Origin: Rattus norvegicus
Taxonomy: Eukaryota > Chordata > Mammalia > Rodentia > Muridae
Reading direction: 5' to 3'
DNA: 64,000 nucleotides
Assembly (NCBI RefSeq): GCF_036323735.1
Contig: NC_086024.1
Coordinates: 133,415,053 to 133,479,052, forward strand
The notes under the pieces were generated by a model that did not search any database, was not told the origin of the DNA, and saw only the letters and a list, made by a program, of their open reading frames with translations. The stretch's first letter is position 1, and the number at the start of each line of letters is the position of its first letter. Positions 1-10,064 of this stretch are shown in pieces. The position numbers and the translations under genes were made by a program.

Positions 1-1578
1 GAAACGTAGGATACTTTTGAAAGCTTATGTGTTTTCAGAGCAAAAGAACCAGACACCAAAGAAGACAAGACAAGGAGCCCTTGGGGATGATGAGATACTA
101 AAACATTTATTCCGACTTCCTTCTTGATCCTACCTCAGACTGTTTTGATGCTGTTTCCTCAAAAATCTGCATCTGGGACAATTTTGAAATGGTTAGCTAA
201 ATTATTCAGCATCACAGACTGTTCCAGTCAGGACTTGGGTGAAGCCCTGAACTTTCTCAGGATGCAGAGACTGGACAAACAAATGTCACAGCTAGCTTTC
301 TTGAGACTAACCAATACCTTGGGTTTTTTTGTTTGTTTGTTTGTGTTTTGTTTTGTTTTGTTGCAGGGAGTGGGGGCGGGGCAAAGACAAAGCAATGCCC
401 CAAATCAGCTGGAAGCAATTTTAAGAGAGTGATGCCCCAATTCTCAAAAGGTGGGGTGGATGGGTTTTGGCCGTTCAACAGATGATGGATGTTTGTTATT
501 GCTTAAGCAGGGTGGTTACAAATTATTATGGTCTTGATCAGGAAGGAAGCAAAATGAAGGAGGTTAGATTCAGGGATTTGCCTTTCTCGTTCTTTTCCTT
601 TCCTCTATCCTTCTTTCTCGCCTATACTGAGTTAGGGGGAAGTGGAGGGGAGAAGGGATGAAAAGGAAAAAGGGGGTATAGGAGTAATATAAGAGTAATA
701 TAGGGATAATAGGCTAAAAGGTAGATCATTGAATCTACTCAAATTTAGAGCTGCTACTAGCCAAAAATCTTACATTGTTACAGATCTTTGTATGTTGATA
801 CAGACTAGGGTTATATTTTTGCTACAATGTAGTATGGGTATATGGTTCAACTTGTTTAAGCTATTGTACCCATGCAAGGTTAAGTTCTAGTCCCTTTGAA
901 AGCTGCTATTGCAAACTCTTAAGGATAATTAAGAAGCAAAAGTTAATAGTCAGAGAATCAAACTTATGGTCATGCTAGATGGTAGTTTAGTTAGTTACAG
1001 AGAGATACTTCCTGGATTGGACAGATAGGAAATAGCTACAAAGGGCTCAGATATACTATAGACAGATAAATAGTCTTCCAAACCTCAGGGATGTACAGAA
1101 AATGGCATTTAAGGTTGTTTTATTAACACAAGTCTTTTTTGACAGTGAGATAGGTCTGCTCCTGGCAGCACCTCACTCTATTTCAAAGATGATGTCGAGT
1201 ACCAGGAACCTTCTTATGGAGTCTGCTTCAAATGTGGCAAGCTGAAACTGCCCTCGTTTCCACTGCAGACAGAATGCTATCCAAACTGGACAAACAAGAC
1301 ACAGGGAGGTCAGCTGCCAAGCTGTGCCAAGACAAGGTAAGCAGTCCTTCATATTTCCTGCTTCACAAAGTGTGTCAGATATTCTGGGGCAGAAGGCTGA
1401 AGATGGATGCTCCCACATTACAGAGAAATTTGAGGGGAATTGTCCAGGCAACCAGCTTTCTCTGTTATTTCTCTAGTTTTGGAAACTGCTTGCCTGTTCT
1501 TCCTGTACACTCAGGTAATGTTTATCCTTCTCAAGTCTCTGATGGGGTTGAAGACTAGATAGCCATAGTCTCACAGTT
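1..1578. other. unassigned, probably old LTR-retroelement-derived sequence
   Basis: I see no convincing gene here. The stretch around 1150-1520 has the feel of an internal or LTR part of a rodent endogenous retroelement, and the T/G-rich patch at 325-360 is low complexity. Short open frames of about 100 codons occur on both strands but have no recognisable domain. Attribution to a retroelement is an impression from general rodent repeat style, not a match I could verify. Confidence 0.3.
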
Positions 1579-1591
1579 AAGTTTAAGTTGC

Positions 1592-1983
1592 AGGGCTGGA
1601 GAGATGGCTCAGTAGTTAAGAACACTGACTGCTGGGGGCTGGAGAGATGGCTCAGCAGTTAAGAGCACCTGACCGCTCTTCCAGAGGTCATGAGTTCAAT
1701 TCCCAGCAACCACATGGTGGCTCACAACCATCTGTAATGAGATATGATGCCCTCTTCTGGTGTATCTGAAGACAGCTACAGTGTACTTATATATAATAAA
1801 TGAATAAATCTTAAAAAAAAAAAAAAGAACACTGACTGCTCTTCTAGAGGTCCTGAGTTCAATTCCCAGCAACTACATGGTGGCTCACAACCATCTGTAA
1901 TGAGATCTGATGCCCTCTTCTGGTGTGTCTGAAGACAGCTACAGTTACTTACATATAAAATAAATAGATAAATCTTTTTTTAA
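1592..1983 (+). mobile_element. B2 SINE (outer copy), split by a second B2
   Basis: The B2 head, including the GGCTGGAGAGATGGCTC pol III A-box region, lies at 1592-1633. The rest of the element, with the B-box region and the AATAAATAGATAAATC-type tail, resumes at 1841. The flanking target-site duplication AAGTTTAAGTTGC is visible at 1579-1591 and 1984-1996, so this is an original retroposition event. It was later interrupted by another B2 at 1634-1824. Confidence 0.93.
1634..1824 (+). mobile_element. B2 SINE (inner copy) inserted into the outer B2
   Basis: This is a complete B2 with an A-rich tail. It is flanked by a perfect 16-bp duplication, AAGAACACTGACTGCT, at 1618-1633 and 1825-1840. 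That sequence belongs to the outer B2, which proves the insertion order. Both copies are in the same orientation. Confidence 0.95.
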
Positions 1984-1996
1984 AAGTTTAAGTTGC

Positions 1997-2357
1997 TTAG
2001 GATTCAAGAAAGTGTTTTTAAGTCTAAGAAGATGTTTTAGGTTGGTAATGTAAGTTATGATAGAAATTGATTTATGTACAGAAGTCTGAATTCACCAAAA
2101 TCAGATAATAATAGATTTACTTTCTCCAAGGTTGCCAGTGTGTAAGGATTGGACAGTGTGAATGTTCATCTTTTGTGATAATTTTCAAAACTGTTGTTAT
2201 TGTATATAGTTTACCATCATAAGAGAAACAGCCTTTTATTGGAGTAAAAGTGGGAAATGTAGAGATAATCTCCTGTGCCCTGTGTAAAATCTTTCACCTG
2301 TCAATAAAAGTCTGGCTGGCCAATGAGCTGAGGCAGGATTAGAAGGTGGGACATCCA

Positions 2358-2410
<53 letters not shown>

Positions 2411-2900
2411 AATTCTGGGATTGAGGCAAGCATAGAGAGATTTGCCCTGACACAGAGGAAGATGGTTGCATGAAACTGAGGGCCGGGTAATCAGCCCCTT
2501 GGCATGCCTTAGACTGCTTTAAATGGGATCATTGAGTTACGAGGTAGCAGAAATGAGCCAGCACTGTTGGCCTAGGCATTTATTCATTTATAAGGAGTCT
2601 CAGAGTTATTATTTTGGGGAACTTAATGTGTAGGATGGAAAGCCTGTGGGTTACAGCATAGAGTGCCAGGCAACTTTGGAACATCAAGATAAGGTGTGAT
2701 TTATATCTCTTTTGTCAGGTTTAGACCGAAACTTCACTCTTATCAGCAAATGAGATTTACAGCTAGGTGGGTATGGCCAGTCATGTTTGTCCTGAGATTT
2801 GGGTAAACAGGGCTGCTGTACAGCTGCCTGGAATGCAACCCTGTGTGACAACATTAATACAGCAGTTAGGGTTCAGGGTAGATTTGAGTTTCAAAATAAA
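1997..2900. other. LTR-like rodent repeat sequence with AATAAA signal
   Basis: The segment contains an AATAAA at 2303-2308 followed by a GGCCAATGAGC-type segment, a (GA)n tract and no gene. The layout is reminiscent of old rodent ERV LTR families, but I cannot name the family with confidence. Confidence 0.35.
2361..2405 (+). repeat. (GA)n microsatellite
   Basis: About 22 uninterrupted GA units. The polyserine/leucine open frame on the opposite strand is an artefact of this repeat. Confidence 0.97.
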
Positions 2901-2916
2901 ACTAGAGCCAGGTGAG

Positions 2917-3048
2917 GATGGTACACACCCTTTTGAATCCCAGCACTCAGGAGGCAGAAGTAGGTGGATCTCTGAGTTCAAGGTCAGCCTGGTCTACAGA
3001 CTGAGTTCTAAGACATCCAGGGCTACACAGGCAAAACCCTGTCTTAAC
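2917..3048 (+). mobile_element. B1 SINE
   Basis: B1 consensus blocks are visible in order: AATCCCAGCACTCAGGAGGC, then AGGTCAGCCTGGTCTACAGA, then AGGGCTACACAGG and AACCCTGTCTT. It is 7SL-derived and moderately diverged. Confidence 0.9.
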
Positions 3049-3094
3049 TAAATAACATAAAATAAAATTAGAGTAAGCACTAAAGACTGTAAAC

Positions 3095-3215
3095 AAAATC
3101 TCTGGCTTCGTAGTACTTACCAATAATCACAGGGCTTGGGAGGCAGGGGCAGGTGGATCTCTGTTAGCTCAAGGCTAACCTGGTCTACACAGTGAAATCC
3201 CATCTTATACAAGAA
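3095..3215 (+). mobile_element. diverged B1 fragment
   Basis: Only the central B1 blocks are recognisable: GGGAGGCAGGGGCAGGTGGA and CTGGTCTACACAGTGA. It is older and less complete than the neighbouring copy. Confidence 0.7.
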
Positions 3216-3288
3216 GAAGAAAGGTTTTAGCTGGCCGGGTGTTAGTGTTATTTAAGCTACCTTTACCAGTGTCTTCCAGACACAACAG

Positions 3289-3290
<2 letters not shown>

Positions 3291-3336
<46 letters not shown>
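3291..3336 (+). repeat. (CA)n microsatellite
   Basis: About 20 CA units with one CG interruption near the right end. Confidence 0.97.
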
Positions 3337-3749
3337 TGAACTGAGAAAGGTCACAGCAGTGTGCATAGGTTCCAGCGTGACAAGGACCCATTGTGGAGGG
3401 ACCCCAGAAGCTATCTGCAATGGATACCCTCTGGCAAAACAGAAATCAGTTTTCTCCAATGGAGGCTCTGAGTGTATTGATGACATTTCGGGGCAGCCCA
3501 CGCGCAGATATAATTGGCCAATGTAAAACTTGTTTCGTGGACTTTTGTTTTCTTGCGTTTGCTTGGGCGTTTTACTTTTTTGTCTTGTTAGTCTTTTGAC
3601 AGTTTATTTTCCTTCTCATGTGTGTGGGTTTCTGTTTTTTGCTTGTTTTTGTTTGTCAAAAGAAGGAGCATGTAGTTGGGTGGTTAGGGAGGGTGTGGAA
3701 GTGGGAGGACCTAGAGGGAGGAGGGAGACACATGATCAAAATATAATGT

Positions 3750-3885
3750 ATAACATTTTTTGGAAACAGCATCTCACTGTATAGCACTGGCTGCTCTGAA
3801 ACTCACTCCGTAGATCAGGTTGGACTTCAGCTCACCAATATCCACTTGCCTCTGCCTTCCATGTGCTGGGATTAAAGGCCTGCCC
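3750..3885 (-). mobile_element. B1 SINE, diverged
   Basis: Reverse-complement B1 blocks are seen, including the GTGCTGGGATTAAAGGCCTG end and the AAACTCACTCCGTAGATCAG centre. Confidence 0.8.
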
Positions 3886-4617
3886 CCCCCTCCCATAGCT
3901 CGATAAAAATTAAAACAAAATTAAGGTCAGAGCTGGAGGGGAAACTTATAGGCAAGCATAAACCCACTTTAATAAAAGTATTTTAAATGCGTCTTCTTCT
4001 CAAGAAACCTCAGTGTTAGAGCCAGAAGGCCCTGTTGCTAAAAATAACTTTGTAAACTTTGATGTTGGAGGCGCGGGTTTCAAATTATAATCTTAACATC
4101 TTTAGAAACTCTTGAGTCTTATAATTTTCCGTTTTTTCACACATATTTTCTATATTCATCCTTCTTCCTAGCCGTAAGTCTTTTATCTCTCTTGGTGACA
4201 CAGGTCTAGGCCAGATTAGATCAGATTAAAAGTAGATAAAGGCACTTCTGGGCAGATTCATCAGCCCCGAAGAGCTGGGATAAGAAGTCAGGTGCCCCGG
4301 CTACGGTGATAAAGTTTTATAGACGGTGGGTGATGACATGTCAGCCATGAGCTGGGTCTGTGCCCAAGTGTGACCAAGAGTTTAGGGGGGATTTGGGTGG
4401 CTGGCAGCATCGGGGAGGAGGTTGCCACAGCGGACAAGAATTCCGAATTGGGCTTGGAGCCACTCCTTTGTTCTGAGTTTTTCAGTGTGGGTGGAGTTGG
4501 AGGAAGGAAGGTAGACGGGGTTTCCCAGCTTCTGCAGGGGCAAGCAGGGAAACGCCTAAGTTTTCTAATTATAATTTTTGAATTGGTGGTGGTGGGTTTT
4601 TTGTTTGTTTTGTTTTG

Positions 4618-4752
4618 TTTGTGAGACAGAGTCTCTCAGTGTAGTTCTGGTACCCTGGGATGAATCCTGTAGACCAGGCTGACCTCAAACTCACAGAGAT
4701 CTGCCTGCCTCTGCCTCTCACGCGAGATTAAAGGAGTGTGTCACCACACCTA
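4618..4752 (-). mobile_element. B1 SINE
   Basis: Reverse-complement B1: GAGACAGAGTCTCTC start of the T-rich side, TAGACCAGGCTGACCTC centre and CTGCCTCTGCCTC. A T/G-rich tail precedes it at 4585-4620. Confidence 0.85.
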
Positions 4753-4799
4753 GCCCCTAATGCCATTTCTTTATAATTTAGATCCGGGATAATGTTTTG

Positions 4800-4858
4800 A
4801 GCTAGATGGTGCAGCTGCACGCCAGTAATCCCAGCACTGGGGATTAAAACCTATCTCA
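4800..4858 (+). mobile_element. B1 fragment leading into a purine tract
   Basis: The B1 head (GCCAGTAATCCCAGCACT) is followed by a short tail (CCTATCTCAAAAAC) with the middle deleted. The homopurine tract begins immediately after it, so the tract probably grew from the A-rich SINE tail. Confidence 0.65.
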
Positions 4859-4863
4859 AAAAC

Positions 4864-5160
4864 GAAAGAGAGAGGGGGGAGGGGGAGGGAGAAAGAGGAA
4901 GGAGAAGAAGAAGAAGGAGAAGGAGGAGAGAAGGAGAGAAGGAGAGAAGGAGAGAAGGAGAGAAGGAGAGAAGGAGAGAAGGAGAGAAGGAGAGAAGGAG
5001 AGGAGAGAAGGAGAGAAGGAGAGAAGGAGAGAAGGAGAGAAGGAGAGGAGAGAAGGAGAGAAGGAGAGAAGGAGAGAAGGAGAAGGAGAAGAAGAAGAAG
5101 AAGGAGGAGGAGGAGGAGGAGGAGGAGAAGAAGAAGAAGAAGAAGAAGAAGAAGAAGAAA
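4864..5160 (+). repeat. 297-bp uninterrupted homopurine tract, mainly (GGAGAGAA)n
   Basis: There is not a single C or T on the + strand from 4864 to 5160. The centre is an 8-bp GGAGAGAA repeat of roughly 15-20 copies, with GGAGAGGA-type variants, and the right end is GGA/GAA triplets. Long homopurine-homopyrimidine mirror sequence is known to be able to form intramolecular triplex (H-DNA). Confidence 0.97.
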
Positions 5161-6145
5161 TGTTTAGAAAGGACATTTAATATTTAATAGAAGGTTAATA
5201 TTCCTCCCCCACAGTAACTAGAAGTAAGCAGCTGTAATGGGAAGACTTCCATGCAGCTTCACCTGACTCCTGCCTGACTCCTGCTTGCTGCCTACTGGTG
5301 TTCTGTTCATAATTCTTTCAGAAACAAATGTATGTTGGGAATTTTCCCACCTTCTAGCAATATACAGTACAACACCCCAAAGCCCCTGCCTGGGTCGGAG
5401 GAGTGGGTAAGAACCGAGGGTGAATTGTAGCAGGGGAGGCAGCCTCAGAAGACTGGCTACGGAAGCCCCACCCTCCCCTGGAGAGAGCGACACTGTCACA
5501 GAGCTACGCAGACACCAGAGAATACGTATCTGGAAGCCCCAACTCCCAGTTGAACCTGTGAATGGTTCCACATCTGTTTTTGTCATTTATCAGCTGTGTG
5601 ACCACCCAGGATTGGTGGAGAGAATCGGCAGTTCCCCTCCCCCATCATCGCCCGCCTCCTGGCAGTCCAATTCCTCTGCCAGATTTCAGCTTCTGTGCGG
5701 GTGCTTTCAGAAAGTGAGGTGGAAACCACCACAGACAGAGCTCACCCATCTACTGATCCTCAACCTGAGGCAACCAACAGCGCTGTGTCGGGAGCCACAC
5801 TGACCCAGGGCTTTCTTAGAGGTAAATGTAACTTTTATTTGCTTGAGTTAATTGTCTGGAAGCTTCTAGCCTCCGTCTGTCTGTCTGTATAATCTTATCT
5901 CAGCCTAGAATGTCTTCAGCCTCTGAGACTTCCTGTTGAATAAGCTTTCGCCCTTTCTAGTTCTTTCTGATCTCTGGCTGGCTGGTTCAACTCAGCTGTT
6001 TCTGCTCAAACTCCTCTCCAGACTGACTGATCCATTCTGGCTTCTCCCAGTTTTCTCCTGAATTGCTGTACTTGGCTTCACACTAACACGAACTCTAGCA
6101 ATCTGTTCTAAACTATTCTGGTTCCTTCTCATTCTCTGACTCTGA

Positions 6146-6148
<3 letters not shown>
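5161..6148. other. unassigned intergenic sequence
   Basis: I see no gene. Open frames of 65-127 codons on both strands lack recognisable domains, conserved starts or splice context. Confidence 0.5.

Positions 6149-6215
<67 letters not shown>
6149..6215 (+). repeat. (CT)n microsatellite
   Basis: About 33 CT units, effectively uninterrupted. Confidence 0.97.
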
Positions 6216-6221
<6 letters not shown>

Positions 6222-6702
6222 CCAGTAAAACTATCTTCTTAACTTTGTTTTTTCTCAGCCCAGCTCTCTCTTAAGTAGCTTCCCTTTCTTCTTTCTTCTT
6301 CTGACAGTTAGTCATATCCTGTGCTGTCAACTCTTTCTCTGATTCACCACATTGTCTGTCACTCAATTAGACGTCACTTTCAAATCCGGGTGCTTCCTTC
6401 TACAAACTAACTTTACCTTCATTATTTGGGATTAAAGGTGGGTGCTAAGCACTGAGCCACACCACAACTAGAAACAGGTATCATTGTCTAGAACAGACTT
6501 GGCAAGGCCAAACCGATGCTGGAACTGCTGCTTCTGAGGAGTCACCGGTGCAAACCCCACTCTTCCTCTTGGGCTGTGGTTATTAGTCCCAATGCTGCTA
6601 TGTCGGGGGTGTCCAGGGTTCTCTTTACCGAGACTGTCTGACTTAGCTCTCTGCTCACCTTGACCACTTCCCCCTTCAAACCACAAGTAAGATTCTGTAC
6701 TT
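6216..6702. other. unassigned sequence upstream of the Ybx1 pseudogene
   Basis: Nothing recognisable was found apart from a short ATTAAAGGTGGGTGCTAAGC segment that resembles the end of a B1 on the minus strand near 6430. Confidence 0.4.
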
Positions 6703-8075
6703 CAGAGAGCCCTGAGAGCCCCACCGCCGCCGCCAGCCTGGTCATCGTCACACCCCAAGGAGCCGCAGCCATTGCTGCCGGCCCCAGTCACTATCACCGC
6801 AACCATGAGAAACCCAGCAGCCGCCCTCAGCCCCCCCCCCCCCCGCCCTCAGCGCTGCCAACACCAAGCCTGGCTCCACAGGCAGCAACGCGGGTAGTGG
6901 CGGCCAGGGCGGCCTCACATGGTCAGCGCCCGCCGGCGGGGACAAGAAGGTCATCGCAAGGAAGGTTTTGGGAACAATAAAATGGTTCAACGAAAGGAAC
7001 GGTTTCATCAACAGGAATGACACCAAGGAAGACGTATTTGTACACCAGACTGCCGTAAAGAAGAAGAACCCCAGGAAGAACCTTCGCAGGGTAGGAGATG
7101 GAGAGACTGGGGTTTGATGTTGTTGAAGGAGAAAAGGGTGCGGAGGTAGCAAGTGTTACAGACCCTGGTGGAGTTCCAGTTCAAGGCGGTAAAGGCGCAG
7201 CAGACCGTAACCATTATAGACGCTATCCAGGCAATTACCAGCACAATTACAAGAATAGTGAGAGTGGGGAAAAGAACGAGGAAGGCCAGGCCCAACAACG
7301 CCAGCCCTATCGCAGGTGAGGGTTCCCACCTTACAACATACAGAGACCCTATGTGCGCATGGACCACAGTATTCCAACACCCCTGTGCAAGGAGAAGTGA
7401 TAGAGGGTGCTGACCACCAGGGTACAGGAGAACAAGGTAGACCAGTGAGACAGAATATGTATCGGGGTTACAGACCATGGTTCCGCAGGGGCCCTCAAGG
7501 TAGACCAGTAAGACAGAATATGTATCGGGGTTACATACCACGGTTCCGCAGGGGCCCTCAAGGTAGACCAGTAAGACAGAATATGTATTGGGGTTACAGA
7601 CCATGGTTCCGCAGGGGCCCTCCTCGCCAAAGACAGCCTAGAGAGGATGGCAATGAAGAGGACAAGGAAAATCAAGGAGATGAGACCCAAGGTCAGCAGC
7701 CACCTCAACGTTGGTATCGTTGCAACTTCAATTACCGAGGCAGACACCCAGAGAACCCTAAACCACAAGATGGCAAAGAGACAAAGGCAGCCGATCCACC
7801 AGTGAGAATTCGTCTGCTCCCGGGACTGAGCAGAGTCGGGCTGAGTAAAAGCCGGCTTACCATCTCCACCATCATCCGGTTTGGTCATCCAACAAGACTA
7901 AATGAATATGAAATTCCAGCAGTAAGAAATGAACAAAGATCAGAACTGAAGACCTTAAGAGCTTGCTCTGTGCCCGTTGGGCAGATCCACTAGAGCTGTC
8001 TGCAGTATCTATGAGCATGGGGTCTTCTTATTTTTACCTAAAGATGTCTCTTTTTGGTAATGACAAATGTGGTTT
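6703..8075 (+). pseudogene. Ybx1-ps: processed pseudogene of Ybx1 (Y-box binding protein 1)
   Basis: This is an intronless copy of the mRNA for YB-1, a cold-shock-domain DNA/RNA-binding protein. In order I recognise the end of the 5' UTR (6703-6804), the start codon at 6805, an Ala/Pro-rich N-terminus with a C14 run at 6831-6844, the cold-shock domain (KWFN at about 6980, then [11 protein letters not shown]), the basic/acidic repeats of the C-terminal tail ([31 protein letters not shown]) and part of the 3' UTR up to about 8075. It is broken. There are frameshifts between N-terminal, cold-shock and tail segments, a 6-bp loss just before FINR in the cold-shock domain that removes the Gly-Tyr next to RNP1, loss of an arginine-rich block after the domain, and a stop at 7317-7319. 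A tail segment is triplicated (7436-7624). The 3' end runs into a T-rich patch and SINE/L1 sequence, so no target duplication could be confirmed. Confidence 0.95.
7436..7624 (+). repeat. three tandem 63-bp units inside the Ybx1 pseudogene
   Basis: Units start at 7436, 7499 and 7562. Each encodes 21 residues beginning GRPVRQNMY and ending FRRGP plus one residue, in the same frame. The units differ by only a few substitutions. Functional YB-1 proteins carry this segment once, so this is a tandem triplication in the retrocopy or its source allele. Confidence 0.93.
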
Positions 8076-8103
8076 TTTTTTTCTTTTTTCTTTTTTCTTT
8101 TTT

Positions 8104-8150
8104 TTTTTTCGGAGCTGGGGACCGAACCCAGGGCCTTGCGCTTGCTAGAC
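8104..8150 (-). mobile_element. ID element, truncated
   Basis: A T-rich tail is followed by the reverse complement of the ID 3' half (GGAGCTGGGGACCGAACCCA). The match stops after CTTGCTAG, where L1 5' UTR begins, so the pol III A-box half is missing. Either a 5'-truncated ID or the L1 insertion junction explains this. Confidence 0.85.
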
Positions 8151-8398
8151 TACAGAGCGGAAGAGACCACCAATACTGCTCACCCCTGCCCACATCCCTG
8201 GCCCAATAGGAAATTGTATACGGCCTCTGGGAACTGGAAGATAGGGGCACTGGAGCTGCAGGTCCCCTGCACCCCAGACACCGCCAGAACCTGAAGGGAC
8301 CAGATGAACAGTTCTCTGCGGGGTTGGGGATTTAGCCCAGTGGTAGAGCGCTTGCCTAGCAAGCGCAAGGCCCTGGGTTCGGTCCTCAGCTCAAAAAC

Positions 8399-8433
<35 letters not shown>

Positions 8434-8976
8434 CCAAAACCAGTTCTCTGCACCCAAATCCCATGGGAGGGAGAGCTAAACCTTCAGAGAGGCAGACACA
8501 CCTGGGAAGCCAGAAGAGACTACACTCTGCCTACATTTCTGACTACAGAGGAAAACACCAAACGCCATCTGGGACCCTGGTGCACGGGGGGCCCTCCAGA
8601 AAAGGCGGCACAGGTCCTCCTGGTTGCTGCCCTCATGGAGAGTGCATAAGCAACACCCCACGAACAAACTTGAGCCTCGGGACCACAGGTAAGACCAACT
8701 TTTCTGCTCCAAGTGACCTGCCTGGTGAACTCAGGACACAGGCTCACAGGAACAGCTGATGACCTGTAGAGAGGAAAAACTACACACCCAAAAGCAGAAC
8801 ACTCTGTTCCCATAACAGGCTGAAAGAAAACAGGAAAACAGGTCTACAGCACTCCTGACACACAGGCCTATAGGACAGTCTAGCCACTGTCAGAAGTAGG
8901 AGAACAAAGTAACACCAGAGATAATCTGATATCGAGAGGCAAGCGCAGGAACCCAAGCAACAGAAACCAAAACTAC
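8151..8976 (+). promoter_or_regulatory. L1 5' UTR / internal promoter region
   Basis: This GC-moderate leader precedes L1 ORF1 and in rodents carries the sense promoter of the element. It is interrupted by an ID SINE at 8320-8440. I cannot define monomers, and the left limit is set only by where the ID fragment ends. Confidence 0.7.
8320..8440 (+). mobile_element. ID element inserted in the L1 5' UTR
   Basis: A complete ID with A-box (TAGC.CAGTGGTAGAGCG) and B-box (GGTTCGGTCC) and an AAAAC-type tail. The 11-bp duplication CAGTTCTCTGC flanks it at 8309-8319 and 8441-8451. It therefore inserted after the L1. Confidence 0.95.
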
Positions 8977-10005
8977 ATGGCATCATCGGAGCCCAATTCT
9001 CTCACCAAAGCAAACACTGAATATCCAAACACACCAGAAAAGCAAGATCTAGATTTAAAATCACATTTGATCATGATGATGGAGGACTTCAAGAAAGACA
9101 TGAAGAACTCCCTTAGAGAAACGCAGGAAAACATAAATAAACAAGTAGAAGCCTATAGAGAGGAATCACAAAAATCCCTGAAAGAATTCCAGGAAAACAC
9201 AATCAAACAGTTGAAGGAATTAAAAATGGAAATAGAAGCAATGAAGAAAGAACACAGGGAAACAACCCTGGATATAGAAAACCAAAGGAAAAGACAAGGA
9301 GCCGTAGATACAAGCATCACCAACAGAATACAGGAGATGGAAGAGAGAATCTCAGGAGCAGAAGATTCCATAGAAATCATTGACTCAACTGTCAAAGATA
9401 ATGTAAAGCGGAAAAAGCTACTGGTCCAAAACATACAGGAAATCCAGGACTCAATGAGAAGATCAAACCTAAGGATAATAGGTATAGAAGAGAGTGAAGA
9501 CTCCCAGCTCAAAGGACCAGTAAATATCTTCAACAAAATCATAGAAGAAAACTTCCCTAACCTAAAGAAAGAGATGCCCATAAACATACAAGAAGCCTAC
9601 AGAACTCCAAATAGATTGAACCAGAAAAGAAACTCCTCCTGTCACATAATAGTCAGAACACCAAATGCTCAAAATAAAGAAAGAATACTAAAAGCAGTAA
9701 GGGAAAAAGGTCAAGTAACATATAAAGGCAGACCTATCAGAATCACACCAGACTTCTCGCCAGAGACTATGAAAGCCAGAAGATCCTGGACAGATGTCAT
9801 ACAGACCCTAAGAGAAAACAAATGCCAGCCCAGGTTACTGTATCCTGCAAAACTCTCAATTAACATAGATGGAGAAACCAAGATATTCCATGACAAAACC
9901 AAATTTACACAATATCTTTCTACAAATCCAGCGCTACAAAGGATAATAAATGGTAAAGCCCAACATAAGGAGGCAAGATACACCCTAGAAAAAGCAAGAA
10001 ACTAA
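8977..10005 (+). CDS. LINE-1 ORF1 protein, intact, 342 aa
   Basis: This is the trimeric RNA-binding and nucleic-acid-chaperone protein that coats L1 RNA in cytoplasmic particles. The frame is open from the ATG at 8977 to the stop at 10003-10005. The N-terminal half is a charged coiled coil (about residues 35-150, rich in K, E, Q with heptad-like spacing). The middle is the RRM-like domain (about 155-250, containing NLRIIGIEE), and the C-terminal domain has the conserved REKGQVTYKG and RLLYPAKLSI motifs. The length is near that of rodent ORF1p, and the ending looks natural. The N-terminus is of a rat-specific type, so I take the first ATG. Unlike ORF2 of the same copy it has no disabling mutation, but it is probably not under host selection. 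Confidence 0.93.
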   Translation: MASSEPNSLTKANTEYPNTPEKQDLDLKSHLIMMMEDFKKDMKNSLRETQENINKQVEAYREESQKSLKEFQENTIKQLKELKMEIEAMKKEHRETTLDIENQRKRQGAVDTSITNRIQEMEERISGAEDSIEIIDSTVKDNVKRKKLLVQNIQEIQDSMRRSNLRIIGIEESEDSQLKGPVNIFNKIIEENFPNLKKEMPINIQEAYRTPNRLNQKRNSSCHIIVRTPNAQNKERILKAVREKGQVTYKGRPIRITPDFSPETMKARRSWTDVIQTLRENKCQPRLLYPAKLSINIDGETKIFHDKTKFTQYLSTNPALQRIINGKAQHKEARYTLEKARN

Positions 10006-10064
10006 TCGTCTCGGCAACAAAACAAAGAGAATGAAAGCACACAAACATAACCTCACATCCAAAT

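Noticed and set aside
6805..7993. Functional intronless Ybx1 gene
   Set aside because: Frameshifts, a stop at 7317-7319, deletions in the cold-shock domain and a C14 insertion-prone run break the coding sequence. It is a processed pseudogene.
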